From positions 16,997,353 to 17,061,352 of the forward strand of contig CM055105.1 of the NCBI GenBank assembly GCA_029204225.1: a DNA stretch of 64,000 nt, in the 5' to 3' direction. A program made the translations under genes and the position numbers. Source of the stretch: Diphasiastrum complanatum (Eukaryota; Streptophyta; Lycopodiopsida; Lycopodiales; Lycopodiaceae). Below are positions 33,150-44,177 of this stretch, in pieces (within the stretch, counting starts at the first letter, position 1; every line of letters begins with the position of its first letter). The notes beneath the pieces are model-generated. The model did not search any database. It was not told the origin of the DNA and was given only the letters and a program-made list of their open reading frames with translations.

Positions 33150-33810
33150 GTGCTTTCACCATTAAGCAGCACATTGCCTCAGTCACGCCCCACCACTTTT
33201 TGGTCGATAGCCCTTATAGCTAAACGATCGGCAGCTATCCCGCAATCGTGGACGCACCCGTGCTTTCACCGTTAGGCAGCACATTGCCTCAGTAACGCCC
33301 CCACAAAATTTGGTCGATAGCCCTTATAGCTAAACGAATGGCAGCTATCCTTGAATATACCACCCCCGTGGACGCACCCGTGCTTTCACCGTTAGGCAGC
33401 ACATTGCCTCAGTAACGCCCCCACCAAATTTAGTTGATAGCCCTTATAGCTAAACGATCGGCAGCATACCACCCAAATCGTGGACGCACCCGTGCTTTCA
33501 CCGTTAGGCAGCACATTGCCTCAGTAACGCCCCCACCAAATTTGGTCGATAGCCCTTATAGCTAAACGAACGGTGGTCATCGTGAATATGTCACCCCGCA
33601 CCCCACAAGGCACAGACCGTGCTTACACCATCCTAATGGCAGCACATTGCCTCATCTGTCCTACGTGCAGACGGCGCCAGGCCCGAACCGCGGAAAGTGA
33701 CCGTGCTTACACCTCAAGGGCAGCACTTTGACTCATCAAGCCCCCGTCCTGCCAACCACCCCGACCGTGGACGCACCCGTGCTTACACTGTGGGCAGCAC
33801 CTTGTACAAC
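33150..33810 (-). repeat. B1 leader: tandem array of about 112-bp units with hairpins
   Basis: Four units start with CCGTGCTTTCACC near 33150, 33260, 33380 and 33492. Each runs through GGCAGCACATTGCCTCAGT, the CGCCCCCAC region and TGATAGCCCTTATAGCTAAA. Three further CCGTGCTTACAC...GGCAGCAC hairpins follow near 33629, 33703 and 33778. GTGCT and AGCAC can pair in each. Element A has four such hairpins without the tandem amplification. Confidence 0.85.
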
Positions 33811-33875
33811 AGTTGTCTTGATGAACCCCAAATCGTGGCCATTTCCGTGAGATCCGCATAGCTGACCGGCCAGTC

Positions 33876-33888
33876 GGCTCTGATACCA
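33876..33888 (-). other. B1 primer-binding site
   Basis: The minus strand reads TGGTATCAGAGCC two bases inside the 5' LTR, complementary to initiator-Met tRNA, identical to the site in element A. Confidence 0.92.
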
Positions 33889-33890
33889 CA

Positions 33891-35135
33891 TGTAGCGCAG
33901 GCATCCCAGAGGGAGCCGGGAACCACGACTTAGCTTCCCAGCCTTCAACTCTTGCCATCCAAACCCACTTGACATACAAGCAGCCAACTCGCCAACAACG
34001 ATCAGACTTAACCAACTTGAAGTTCCGAAAACCAACATTGAGGTCCAACCTGGCGCCATGCCAGATCGGGGGTCCCGACGTGGGTGACTTCCCTCCAAGC
34101 AAGCCGCCCGACATACATCAAACTTAACCAACTCGAAGCTTCGTTACAAACGAGTAACATCCATTCCAAGTAAGCGGTCTGACTTACATCAGACTTAACC
34201 AACTGAAAGCTTCGTCACGAGCGCTGGAAGCCAACCTGGCGCCACGCCAGACTGGACAGCCATAAACAGGTAACATCCACCCAAGCAAGCCATCCAACTC
34301 AGCCGACAGGTTAGAGCCCGTTCCCCAAGAGCTTAACCCATTCACGTTCATGCAAGGAACACTCAGAACCACAAGCCGCGACAGATATGGAAACAACCAG
34401 TTCCTGGACCAAATGGTCCCGACAGCATACCGCTGGCGCCACGGACCGAATGGTCCCGACGGCATACCGCTGGCGTCCCGGGATACGACCCTCAGCTATG
34501 TGCCAAGTTAAAAATTTTGAAAGCGGCCTTACAACTGGCGCTTTTACCGAACACTGAAACCCAGAAGGTAATCAGAGTCAGTTTGAGGAAAATCCCACTT
34601 TATTAATAAATCTGAGAAGGTTACATTTCAAGTGTGTGACCGACCCTAGTCTCCGGGGCACTAGCATGCCAAGGCGAGAGCCATGACAACATTCCAGCAA
34701 GGGAGGCTGAGACTTGGTTGGAGCTCGCCCTGAGTCGCAACCCGCACTCCCCTATAGTATTGGTGTGATTCGGCACCCCCCCTCATACCAAGCACTCTAC
34801 CCAAGCTGGTAAAGCACGTTTTTCTCTCTCTAGGATTTTCTCTTTCTAGAAAGTCATTTTCTCTCTCTAGATTTTATTGATCCCCAGGCTTCCTTTAATC
34901 ATGCCTAGATCGTGTGAGGTGATTGCACATCGATCTGAGCTCTCTGGACTTCGCTAGAACCGATCAAAGATTTTCAGCCATAGGAACTTGGCGCCGGCTG
35001 GATTCTGGTCACAGTGGCGCCGGGAGCGGCGCCGGCGCCGTTGGCGCCGGGAGCAGCAGGGGCGCTGCTGGCGCCGGGGACATAGCTGGCGCCGATGGCG
35101 CCGCAAGTAAAGCTTGTAAAGGTAGCTTTACAACA
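33891..35135 (-). repeat. B1 5' LTR
   Basis: A 1245-bp LTR. Its outer end carries eight GGCGCC palindromes between about 34989 and 35103, 27 bp more of this sequence than the 3' LTR. Confidence 0.93.
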
Positions 35136-35874
35136 CACGACCAATCTACAAACACAATGGAACCACATTGGACTGAGGAAGCCTTGCAAGCTTTCTAGAA
35201 GCTTAAAGATGCATTGGTCTCAACACCAATATTACGTCCACCCAATTGGTCCATAGAGTTTCATGTGCATACGGATGCATCAAAGTATGCAGTGCGAGTT
35301 GTCTTAACCCAGCCAGGAGAACACAAAAAGGATTTTCCAATCCGATTTGCAAGCCGTCGACTCAGTGATTCAGAGGTAAATTATTCGACAACAGAGTGTG
35401 ATACACTGGCTACGATTTACACGGTGAAGAAGTTTTGACATTATTTGATGGCCACACACTTTGCTTTTTACACGAACCATCAACCCTTGCTATATCTTGT
35501 TAGTAAAATTTGCAACACACGGAGAATCACTCGTTGGTTACTTCTGTTGTGGAAGTTTGATTTTCGGATAGTGGTTCGCAAGAGAAAGCATCATTACATG
35601 GATGGCAGACCATGTGTCGCGAAACAAGGGGAAAGAAACTACAGCCCTATCTAATGACGAGCTACCTGGCATTGTCTTGTTTTATATCGACACTGTACCT
35701 GAATGGGCCACTGATATAGTTGAATATTCAATGCAGGGCCAACTAGATAAATCCTTACCCAAGGCGGAACAACAGAAACTGATTTTGAAAGCTAGACCTT
35801 ATCAACTGATTGTCGGCCAATTTTATCAAAGAGGACCAGATGATATTCTTCAAAAATGTATTCTTCCACACAAG
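35136..35874 (+). pseudogene. Element C: RNase H and integrase start
   Basis: Continuation of element C pol after B1. The gypsy RNase H reads FHVHTDASKYAVRVVL, FPIRFASRRLSDSEVNYSTTE, HFAFYTNHQPLLYLVSK and WLLLLWKFDFRIVVRK, then the tether and integrase N-terminus (FYQRGPDDILQKCILPH). Stops near 35197 and 35438 and a frameshift near 35600 break it. It is cut at 35874 by B2 and resumes at 37792. Confidence 0.92.
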
Positions 35875-35879
35875 GCCAC

Positions 35880-37791
35880 TATTGTAAAGCTACCTTTACA
35901 AGCTTTACTTCTGGTGCCAGCATTGTCCCCGGTGCCAGCAGCGCCCCTGTTGCTCTTGGCGCCACCGGCGCCGGCACCGCTCCCGGCGCCAAGTTTCTAT
36001 GGCTGAAAATCTTTGATCGGTTCTAGCGAAGTCCAAAGAGCTCAGATCGATGTGCAATCACCTCACACGATCTAGGCATGATTAAAGGAAGCTTGGAGAT
36101 CAGTAAATTCTAGAGAGAGAAAATGACTTTCTAGAGAGAGAAAATCCTAGAGAGAGAAAACGTGCTTTACCAGCCTGGGTAGAGTACTTGGTATGAGGGG
36201 AGGTGGCGAATCCCACCAATAAGAGGACTACAGAATCTGTGGGGCGGATTCGCAGTTCAGGTACTCGCACGTGAACGACAACGAAACGACTCGATGTTTG
36301 CAAAGGATGGATGACTAGCCTGTTTCTTGGGTTAGTTTCATGTGCGACGACGCCCACCAGACTCAAGTAGAAAGTCAAAAGTTGGAAAGGGCAATTTCAG
36401 GGGAGATCTTCTATGGAGCAGTTGGTCTTCATTTGGGACGGCCACCTTCGAAACTGAAACTCACTGAGCATGGGTGATCTCCAGTATCAGTTGGGTTTTT
36501 CCTCAAAGGGGAAAAGACTAGGATCCTCTTCAAAGATTGGCAACAAGTTGGATCAAGCCATAATCCTAGTAGATGGGAAGCAAAGTGTTGGAAAGGCTTT
36601 TTGTCCGAAGAACTCTACTCTAAGTCCGGTCAGCTGATTTTATAAGTGGAGGGGAAACTATCACACACACCTCTCTCTTGGGGCAAATTTTGAATGAAAG
36701 TTGATCAAAACGGGGGCAAATTCAAGGTGACCTAGCCATACTCACATGAGGAGACTAGTGAACTTTGGACCTAATAAGTTGACAAGTTTTTGTTGTGGAA
36801 AGAAAAGCTTGTTATAGGCTTTCTCTGGACCAACAATGATGAGGAGACGTAATGATTACGCTGACTTATGTTATGTGTAAAGCAGCTGATCAATGAAGGA
36901 ACTGTGAAAGTTGAGTCTTGCATGAGAGACTTGGTACTTCAGTGCGGGTTGCGACTCAGGGCGAGCTCCAACCAAGTCTCAGCCTCCCTTGCTGGAATGT
37001 TGTCTTGGCACTCGCCTTGGCATGCCAGCGCCCTAGAGACTAGGGTCGGTCACACACTTGAGATGTAACCTTCTCAGATTTATCAATAAAGTGGGATTTT
37101 TCTCAAACTGACTCTGATTACATTCTGGGTCTCAGTGTTCGGTAAAAGCACTAGTTGTAAGGCCGCTTCAAACTTTTAATTTAGCACATAGCTGAGGGTC
37201 GTATCCCGAGACGCCAACAGTATGCCGTCGGGACCATTCGATCTGTGGCGCCAGCGGTATGCTGTCGGGACCATTTGGTCCAGGAACGGGTTGTCTCCAT
37301 ATTTGTCGCGGCTTGTGGTTCTGAGTGTTCCTTGCATGAACGTGAATGGGTTAAGCTCTTGGGGAATGGGCTCTAACCTATCGGCTAAGTTGGATTGCTT
37401 GGGTGGAAGTTATCTGTTTATGGCTGTACAGTCTGGCGTGGCGCCAGGTTGGCTTCCAGCGCTCGTGACGAAGCTTTCAGTTGGTTAAGTTTGATGTAAG
37501 TCAGACCGCTTGCTTGGAATGGATGTTACTCTTTTGTAACGAAGCTTCGAGTTGGTTAAGTTTGATGTATGTCGGGCGGCTGGCGCGAAGGGAAGTCACC
37601 CACATCGGGACCCCCCATCTGGCATGGCACCAGGTTGGATCTCAATGTTGGTTTCGGAACTTCAAGTTGGTTAAGTCTGATCTTTGTTGGCGAGTTGGCT
37701 GCTTGTATGTCAAGTGGGTTTGGATCGCAAGAGTTGATGGCTGGGAAGCTAAGTCATGGTTCTCGGCTCCCTTTGGGATGCCTGCGCTACA
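35880..37791 (+). mobile_element. Gypsy element B2: rearranged, nested in C
   Basis: A 1912-bp B-family insertion on the plus strand, flanked by a perfect GCCAC target duplication (35875-35879 and 37792-37796). It consists of the outer ~325 bp of a 5' LTR (start TATTGTAAAGC, a mutated TGTTGTAAAGC), then internal sequence (36206-36931, ending inside passenger module 1), then the inner part of a 3' LTR (36932-37791, ending GCGCTACA). Two deletions have removed the PBS/leader and the PPT. It is more diverged from B1 than B3 is, especially at CpG sites, so it is older. Confidence 0.88.
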
Positions 37792-38859
37792 GCCACCCAG
37801 ATTATTTCAATTTTGCATGAGGGCATAGGTGGAGGTTTTGTATCTGACATTACAGTTTGCAAGATCCTACAAGATGCTGGTGGCCAACGATTCATAAGGT
37901 CATAGATGAATACTTAAAGAAGTGTGATGCGTGCCAAAGAGCTAGGAGGCCGACAAGACTGAATTATGATCTTTTACATCTAGTAGTAGCTCAAGCACCA
38001 TTCGAGAAGTGGGGATTGGATTATATCGGTCCAATTCATCCTGCTGCAAGAAGTTCACAAGCCTGATATATTATCGTGGCCATGGATTATCTCACCAAAT
38101 GGATCGAAGCGAAGGCAGTGCGAACAGCTGATGCTCGAACAACTACCAAATTTCTATATGAGAATATCATTGTGCGCTTCGGATGTCCTGTGGAGATAGT
38201 TAGCGATCGCGGAAGCCATTTCGTCAATGAGACCATCAAAGTCCTATTGGAGGAATTCTTCGTGATCCATAGGTTCAGCACGCCTTATTATCCTCATGGT
38301 AATGGGTAGGTCAAATCATCCAATAAGATCTCTTGTAGCGTACTCACAAAAACAATCGAAGCTAGCAGATCTAATTGGGAGCACAAGTCACATGCTGCTT
38401 TGTGGGCATTCAAAACACCTTACAAGTGAAACACTGATCACATGCCATTTCAGTTGGTCTATGGTCAGGGATGCTGTAATGCCAACAGAATTTTTGATAC
38501 CATCATTAAGGATTGTCACAATGCAACACCTAGATGAATCCAAATCTCTACAATTACGCCATGAAGCACTGCATAAACTCTATGAAACATGCTTACTAGA
38601 TGTGCATGCATTGGCAGTAGAGAAAGAATGACGCAAGGCATGGCATGATCGTCGGTTGCATAAAAAAGATCTTCGATTTGGAGATCTGGTCCTCATGTAT
38701 AAGACCAAGGCGATCAAGAGAAAGTTGAAGTTCACAGGCGAAGGCCCATTCCGAGTAAAAGAGATTCTCAACCATGGAGCAGTGAACCTCGAGAAGTTAG
38801 ATGGGACGCCATTCGACATGCCCATCAATGGTAGTCGGTTGCACAAGTATTGGCCACCA
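37792..38859 (+). pseudogene. Element C: integrase
   Basis: Gypsy integrase after B2. The zinc-binding N-terminus has LHEGIGGGF and CDACQRARRPTRLNY. The catalytic core has EKWGLDYIGPI (first Asp), VEIVSDRGSHFVNE (second Asp) and PYYPHGNG. Directly after, a stop is followed by VKSSNK, where the related element E has QAESSNK, so the catalytic Glu is replaced by Lys. The C-terminal part reads LRFGDLVLMYKTKAIKRKLKF, GPFRVKEIL and HKYWPP. It is cut at 38859 by copia D; the last codon or two and a stop follow at 45010. Confidence 0.93.
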
Positions 38860-39615
38860 TGTGTAAACCTGCAAAATAGGACCAAGAATGGATCCTAATC
38901 TAATCCACAAGAGGAACATAATTGATCTATCAATCTACACAAGACTTTGATCAATCTAGATCAATTCTAGGCAAGAAAATCTAACAAGAACAATCATTAA
39001 TGAAGGTAAATGTACTTGCTGGTTTCACACATGTGAAAACCTGTCAGAGTACGGACTCCAACCTGAAAACAAAGTACACTATGATAGAACCTCAAAACAT
39101 TCAAAGCAAATGAAGACAAATGGAGAGATTGACACAAAATTGCTTCCAAAATCAAGATTGATGTTTCATACTGATTATGGCCAAATATGCTTCTATATAT
39201 ACACTTTTTGGAGCGCGAGGTACTAATCACTTGGATCAAACTTTCTATTTTGAGCACTTTTGGTCCAATTTCCTACTATATGGAGATCTACCTGGAAATC
39301 TTGTAGAAGTGAAAACTCGTCTACTTCAGCTTATTCCACATGTGTGATCTGTCCTCTTCAAATGGGATGTGACACCTAACCAAAGGATGTGGCTCATGCA
39401 ATCGATAGATTGATGCCATGTGTCATATGTCTAGAAAACTAGTTTTTGGCCTTTTTAGCCACTAGAACTTGAATTAAATCATATGTACAACCTATATGAT
39501 TATGGTACATGACAAGTACACTAATTTCACACCTGGCAACAGGCTCCACACATGTGTAATCATCCTATATACATGATTTTGGCCTTGACCAAGCATAATT
39601 TTTGCATTTTTTACA
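38860..39615 (-). repeat. Copia D 3' LTR
   Basis: A 756-bp LTR (plus-strand ends TGTGTAAACC and TTTTTTACA). It lacks about 65 bp near 39225 and 18 bp near 38910 that the 5' LTR has. The polypurine-like GAGGAG (minus) lies just right of it. Confidence 0.92.
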
Positions 39616-39627
39616 CTCCTCAAAAAT

Positions 39628-39963
39628 CTAGCTGGGTAAATCTAGCATAGATCTATCTATAACTCCAAGAGCCAATCTTAATTTAACAGATGGATCTTTA
39701 GGCAATGCTTTGGTGAGTATATCAGCAATGCAATCTGATGATGAAACATGAATAAGCTTGATCTCCTTTGCTTGCACTTTCTCCCTCACGAAATGATGTG
39801 AAATCTGAATGTGCTTTGTTCGAGCATGGAAGATTGGATTGTTTGCAAGTTGTTGAGCTGCTTGATTGTCACAATATATGCATGGAATGTCTTCACCCTT
39901 GATCACATGAAGCTCCTCCAAAAGCCTTTTAAGCCAAAGAACCTCCTTTGTTGTTGTTGTCAT
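39628..39963 (-). pseudogene. Copia D: RNase H C-terminal half
   Basis: Encodes the end of the copia polyprotein: EVLWLKRLLEELHV, IYCDNQAAQQLANNP, FHARTKHIQISHHFVREKV and DILTKALPKD, the invariant closing motifs of copia RNase H. It is separated from the preceding frame by one in-frame stop at 39970; the codon frame is otherwise maintained. Confidence 0.95.
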
Positions 39964-39969
39964 AGCTTT

Positions 39970-40791
39970 CTACTCGGATTTTGTTGATGAAAGAGAGATG
40001 GTATCTTGCTTTTTGGAAAGCCAAGATATAGCTCCTCCAAATAATAACGTAACAAATGCACTTATGGATATTCTATCCATCTTGTCACCTAAAAAACTTG
40101 AGTCCGAATATGCTCTTAAACAAATATTAGTCCTTTCATAAACTATGACAAAGTCTTTTGTAGCTGAGATGTACCTTAACACCCTTTTTGCTCCTTTCCA
40201 ATGACATATTAATGGACTTTGCATGTATTGACTCAATTTGCCAGCACAAAAGCTAAGATCTGGTCTAGTGATGGTTAAGTATATCAAGGAACCAATAAGC
40301 ATTCTATAGGTAGTGATTTCCTCAAAGGATGCTTCATCACTTTCCTTAGAAACTTTTACACTTAGTTCCATGGGAGTTTCAACTCCTTTACAATCAATCA
40401 TGCCAAATTTTGCTAAGATTGATCTAGCATACTTAGATTGACATATGAAAGTAAAATCATTACTTCTAGTGACTTCTATTCCAAGTATAACTTTAAGAAG
40501 TCCTAGATCTACCATCTTAAACTCACCAGACAAGGAAACTTTTACATCTTTCATGCCATCTAGATCATTTCCTGTGAGTATAATGTCATCAACATATAAA
40601 ACTAAGATAATGATCTTCCCATCATTACATTTGTAGTACAATGATGGTTCATAAGAACTTACCACAAATCCAATGGTAATAAGATAGGAATGCAACCTAG
40701 AGTACCATGCTCTTGTTGCTTGCTTGAGTCCATAAAGACTCTTCTTCAAGAAACACAACTCGTCTCTTTGATGAAGCCCTCGAGTTGGCAC
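39970..40791 (-). pseudogene. Copia D: reverse transcriptase catalytic part and RNase H start
   Basis: Contains SLYGLKQATRAWYSRLHSY, the catalytic LYVDDIILTGND, LGLLKVILGIEV, CQSKYARSILAKFGM and GSLIYLTITRPDLSF, then the RNase H opening AYSDSSFLGD and AISWLSKKQDTISLSST. Both catalytic aspartates of YVDD are present. A frameshift in 40746-40791 separates it from the preceding RT piece. Confidence 0.95.
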
Positions 40792-41093
40792 ATGTAGATT
40801 TCTTGTTTCAAGAATCCCTTGAAGAAAGCATTTGTCACATCAAGTTGGAAGAGCTCCCATTTGAAAGAAGTTGCAAGACATATGATTAATCTAATGGTCA
40901 CAAGCTTTGCAACAGGTGCAAAGGTTTCATCATAATCTATGCCTTTGACTTGCAAAAAAACTTTTGCTACAAGTCTAGCTTTGTACTTATGAATGGAACC
41001 ATCTTGATTATATCTCAATCTATATACCCATTTACAAGTAAGAGGCTTCTTTCCATAAGGTAAATCAACAAGCTTCCAAGTCTGATTTTCCAT
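40746..41093 (-). pseudogene. Copia D: reverse transcriptase N-terminal part
   Basis: MENQTWKLVDLPYGKKPL, then CKWVYRLRYNQDGSIHKYKA, RLVAK, DYDETFAPVAKLVTIRLI and FQLDVTNAFFKGFL, the canonical start of copia RT. In frame with the integrase but split from it by stops at about 41094-41126. Confidence 0.95.
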
Positions 41094-41126
41094 TAATGCA
41101 TCAAACTCTACTTGTATAGCGTTCCT

Positions 41127-41990
41127 TCAATATTGAGACTTATTTGCTTCCTCAAAACTAGTTGGTTCTTCAAGCATAGTAGTTAAGAAAGTATAAGAGT
41201 TGAGTAGTTGAGAATCCTCCCTTTGCTCCCCTTTGTCACTATAAGGGAGCCTTGATGGGTCAATCCTTGTCCTTGTTGATCTCCTTGGCACCTTTGAACT
41301 TTGAGTAAGTTCCACTTGGTCTTCATCTTCATGAAGCTCCTTCTCGACCATAGCATGATCCTTGACAAGTTGAGTGTTGTTGGAGGTCACCTTTCCTTTG
41401 GCTTGGAGAGATTCATCAAAAAGTACATCTCTACTTACAACAACTTTCTTGGTAATAGGATCAAATATCCTATAAGCTTTCTTATTCTCACTATAACCAA
41501 CAAAGATGTCTTTAAAAGAAGTGGCATCTTCCTTTTTCCTTGTTTCTAATGGAATATGTACATAACAAGTACATCCAAAAACATTCAAATCACTAAGATT
41601 TGGCTTTTTGCCATACAATACTTCATAAGGTGTAAGTCCTTCAGTGGCACTATTTGTGATTCTGTTACATAGAAAGTTTGCACATAAAATAGCTTCTCCC
41701 GAAAATGAAATAGGAAGAAATGCATCTAATCTCAAAGCTTTAGCACACTCACATAGTGTCCTATTTTTTCTCTCAGCTACTCCATTTTGTTGTGGAATAT
41801 ATGTGCAAGAAAACTCTCTCCTAATGCCATTAGTTTCATAAAACTCTTTCATCCTATTGGAGATGTACTCCCCTCCATTATCACTTCTTGATACTTTCAA
41901 GCTAGTATTAAGTTGCTTTTCCACAAGAGTTTTGAACCTTACAAAGGACTCAAAAACTTCACTTTTCTTGGACAAGAGATAAACACCCAA
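41127..41990 (-). pseudogene. Copia D: integrase core and C-terminus
   Basis: The integrase core shows KVSRSDNGGEYIS (second Asp) and IPQQNGVAERKNRTL (catalytic Glu), then PYEVLYGKKPNLSDLNVFGC and FVGYSENKKAYRIFDP, the connection domain, and an acidic linker. The first catalytic Asp segment lies across the frame break with the preceding frame near 42000. Confidence 0.95.
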
Positions 41991-42000
41991 GTATCTTGAT

Positions 42001-42942
42001 CTATCTCAATAAAAGTGACATACATAAGAGCTCCACCATTTGATTCATGTGAAAATGAATGAACATCCGAGTGTGTAAGTCAAGAGGAGAGCTAGATCTT
42101 GTCAAAGAACTTTTGAAAGGTACCTTATGAGATTTGGAGAGTCCACAAGCTTCACAAAGCTTGCCACACTCAGATATGGTTTTGGGAAGTCCACTTGCTA
42201 GCTCCTTTGTCACCATGGTCTCCATAGCTTTATAGTTAGGATGGCCTAACCTTTTGTGCCATAATTCCACTTGAGTGAGCTCCTCCCTTGCCATGTTCAC
42301 ACTTCCAACCATCACATTAGCATCCAATTTGAATAACCTCCCTTGCTTGAAACCACTAGCAACACATTTTTCATCTTTCAAGATAGAACATGCTCCATGC
42401 TTGAAATGTACATCTAATCCACTATCCATAAGTTGTCCTACACTCAACAAGTTCTTTGTAATTGAAGGTACATAAAGAACATTGTCTAGATCTACTTTTT
42501 TAGATGATCCTAGACATAAAGGAATGGATCCAACATCTACAGTCTCACATTCTTGATCACTTGCAGTGAAGATAAATCTCTTAGAACTATTGTAAGAAAG
42601 TAGATTAGGAAAGTAGTCTTTTTGGTGTGTCATGTGAGAGCTTGCCCCACTATCAATCCACCAAGTGTCTTGATTAGATGTTTGTGGGGAGGATACCATC
42701 AAAGATAGATTGCACTCTTCCTCCTCCTCCTCAAGCACAATATTGCCTTGATTGTCCTTCTCTTGGGCATTCTTCTTCTTGTAGCATTCGGATGCAAAAT
42801 GTCCCTTTTTTCCACAAAAGAAACACTTCAGCTTCTTCTTGTACTTTTTGCTCTTGCCTTTGGAACTTGATGCTCCATCTTTGTTCTCCATCTCCATGTC
42901 TTGAGTCTTCTTGGATGGAAACTTTTTCCTCTTGCCTTTCAA
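42001..42942 (-). pseudogene. Copia D: nucleocapsid, protease and GAG-pre-integrase
   Basis: A lysine-rich start is followed by a CCHC zinc knuckle CFFCGKKGHFASEC (about 42782-42823). The protease active site TWWIDSGASSHMTH is near 42640. LDNVLYVPSITKNLLSVGQL and the pre-integrase zinc region LWHKRLGHPNYKAM with CGKLCEACGLSKSHK follow. It loses frame in the integrase start near 42060. Gag at its right is in another frame. Confidence 0.95.
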
Positions 42943-43577
42943 GGAAAAGTTATCTTTTTCATCACCATCATAGATAAGGAACTCATCCTACTTATGATAT
43001 GAAGCATTCTACTCTCCTCACTTACAAACACACTTTGAAGTTTTTCAATACTAGGAAGAGAATCTTGAATAGCAAAGGTTTGAACAAGATTGTAATAATC
43101 ATCTCCTAACCCATTCAAAATGATTTTAACTAGCTCATCATCTTTGATTTTATCATCTATAGAAGACAACTCCTTATTCAAAGATTTGATTCTAAAGACA
43201 TAATTTTGGGCACTTTCACTACTTCCTTTCATGCTTTGAAGGATTTGATTCCTAAGCATGAGTATCCTTGAAGTATTCTTGGATCCATAAATTGCTTTTA
43301 ATGAATCCCATTTCTCTTTGGATGTAGTACAAGATGAGATTTCCTTCAGAAGTTCATTACTTACATTCATTTTTATGCAATGTGATGCAACTCTACATCT
43401 CTTTTTGTACTTTACCAATTCAACTCCTCCTTGAGGTTCTACTTCCACATCAAGTACTATTATGTCATAAAGATCATGGAGTACAAGCAAAGACTCCATT
43501 CGAACTATCCAATTAGCATAATTAGTGGATGTGAGCCTTTCACTAGCTTCAAGCAAAAACCCACCCATTGATGCCAT
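42939..43577 (-). pseudogene. Copia D: gag capsid
   Basis: The likely start is the ATG at 43575-43577 (MASMGGFLLEASERLTSTN), although the frame is open further upstream to 43649. Gag features: NYANWIVRMESLL, CIKMNVSNELLKEISSC, SRILMLRNQILQSMKGS, ILNGLGDDYYNLVQTF. It resembles UBN2-type copia capsid and is close to full capsid length. A frameshift at its end separates it from the nucleocapsid part. Confidence 0.92.
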
Positions 43578-44160
43578 TTTTGAATGTGAAAAAGCACTAG
43601 AAACCCTTATGGTTTCTCTCAGAGATCTGAACCTAAGGTCTTCTAGCAATTTGAAAGCTTATAGACACAATCCTATCACTCATGAACCAATCTAGAATGA
43701 TGGAAATTTAGATTCTAGTCTCAATCTTGCAAAATCACTCCTTAATCTATGATTTTTGGCAATTATCTCTCTCAACTTCAACATGTACTCAAAAAATCAG
43801 AGAAACTCATTTAGTGCACCTGATTCAAGCTTCAAACTTACTTTTTTGGCTGATCTAATCCAAGAAAAAATCATAGGAATAGAATCTCTATAGAAAAGCT
43901 TGATTTTGCACCAAAAATCTCTCAATTTGTGTGTGTGAGTCAAATTGTACAAATTTTTGAATTTTCTCAACCGAAATCGGACCTGTATAGCCTCATACAT
44001 GTGAAAAGTGTTCCTACAGCCCACAACAAGTTTTGGTACAAAAATTTTGAGAATACCTATCAAATCCAACTCGCTACACAAAAATTAGCTAGTTTCCAAA
44101 AACTTGCTAACTTGGGCTTAGTTTTGGATCAACCCCATCAATATCAATAAATCATCTTGT
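43578..44160 (-). other. Copia D 5' leader
   Basis: Untranslated leader between PBS and gag start; no conserved structure recognised. Confidence 0.7.
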
Positions 44161-44177
44161 ACTTGGATCCGATACCA
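44161..44177 (-). other. Copia D primer-binding site
   Basis: The minus strand reads TGGTATCGGATCCAAGT directly at the LTR end, an initiator-Met-type site with mismatches. Confidence 0.8.

Larger units (their letters stand above)
30069..35135 (-). mobile_element. Gypsy element B1: complete non-autonomous element nested in C
   Basis: A 5067-bp element with LTRs at both ends, PBS, leader, internal region and PPT, flanked by a perfect CACGA target duplication (30064-30068 and 35136-35140). Removing it rejoins the pol of element C. No gag, protease, RT, RNase H or integrase is encoded, so all proteins must come from elsewhere. PBS type, LTR ends and leader hairpins tie it to element A, which supplies gag and protease but no RT. 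LTRs differ by only a few substitutions plus one 27-bp indel, so the insertion is young compared with its host. Confidence 0.94.

Noticed and set aside
33707-34465. Long minus-strand ORFs (93-135 codons) in B1
   Set aside because: They lie in the LTR and leader, recur at identical places in all B LTRs and lack any domain; non-coding LTR sequence.
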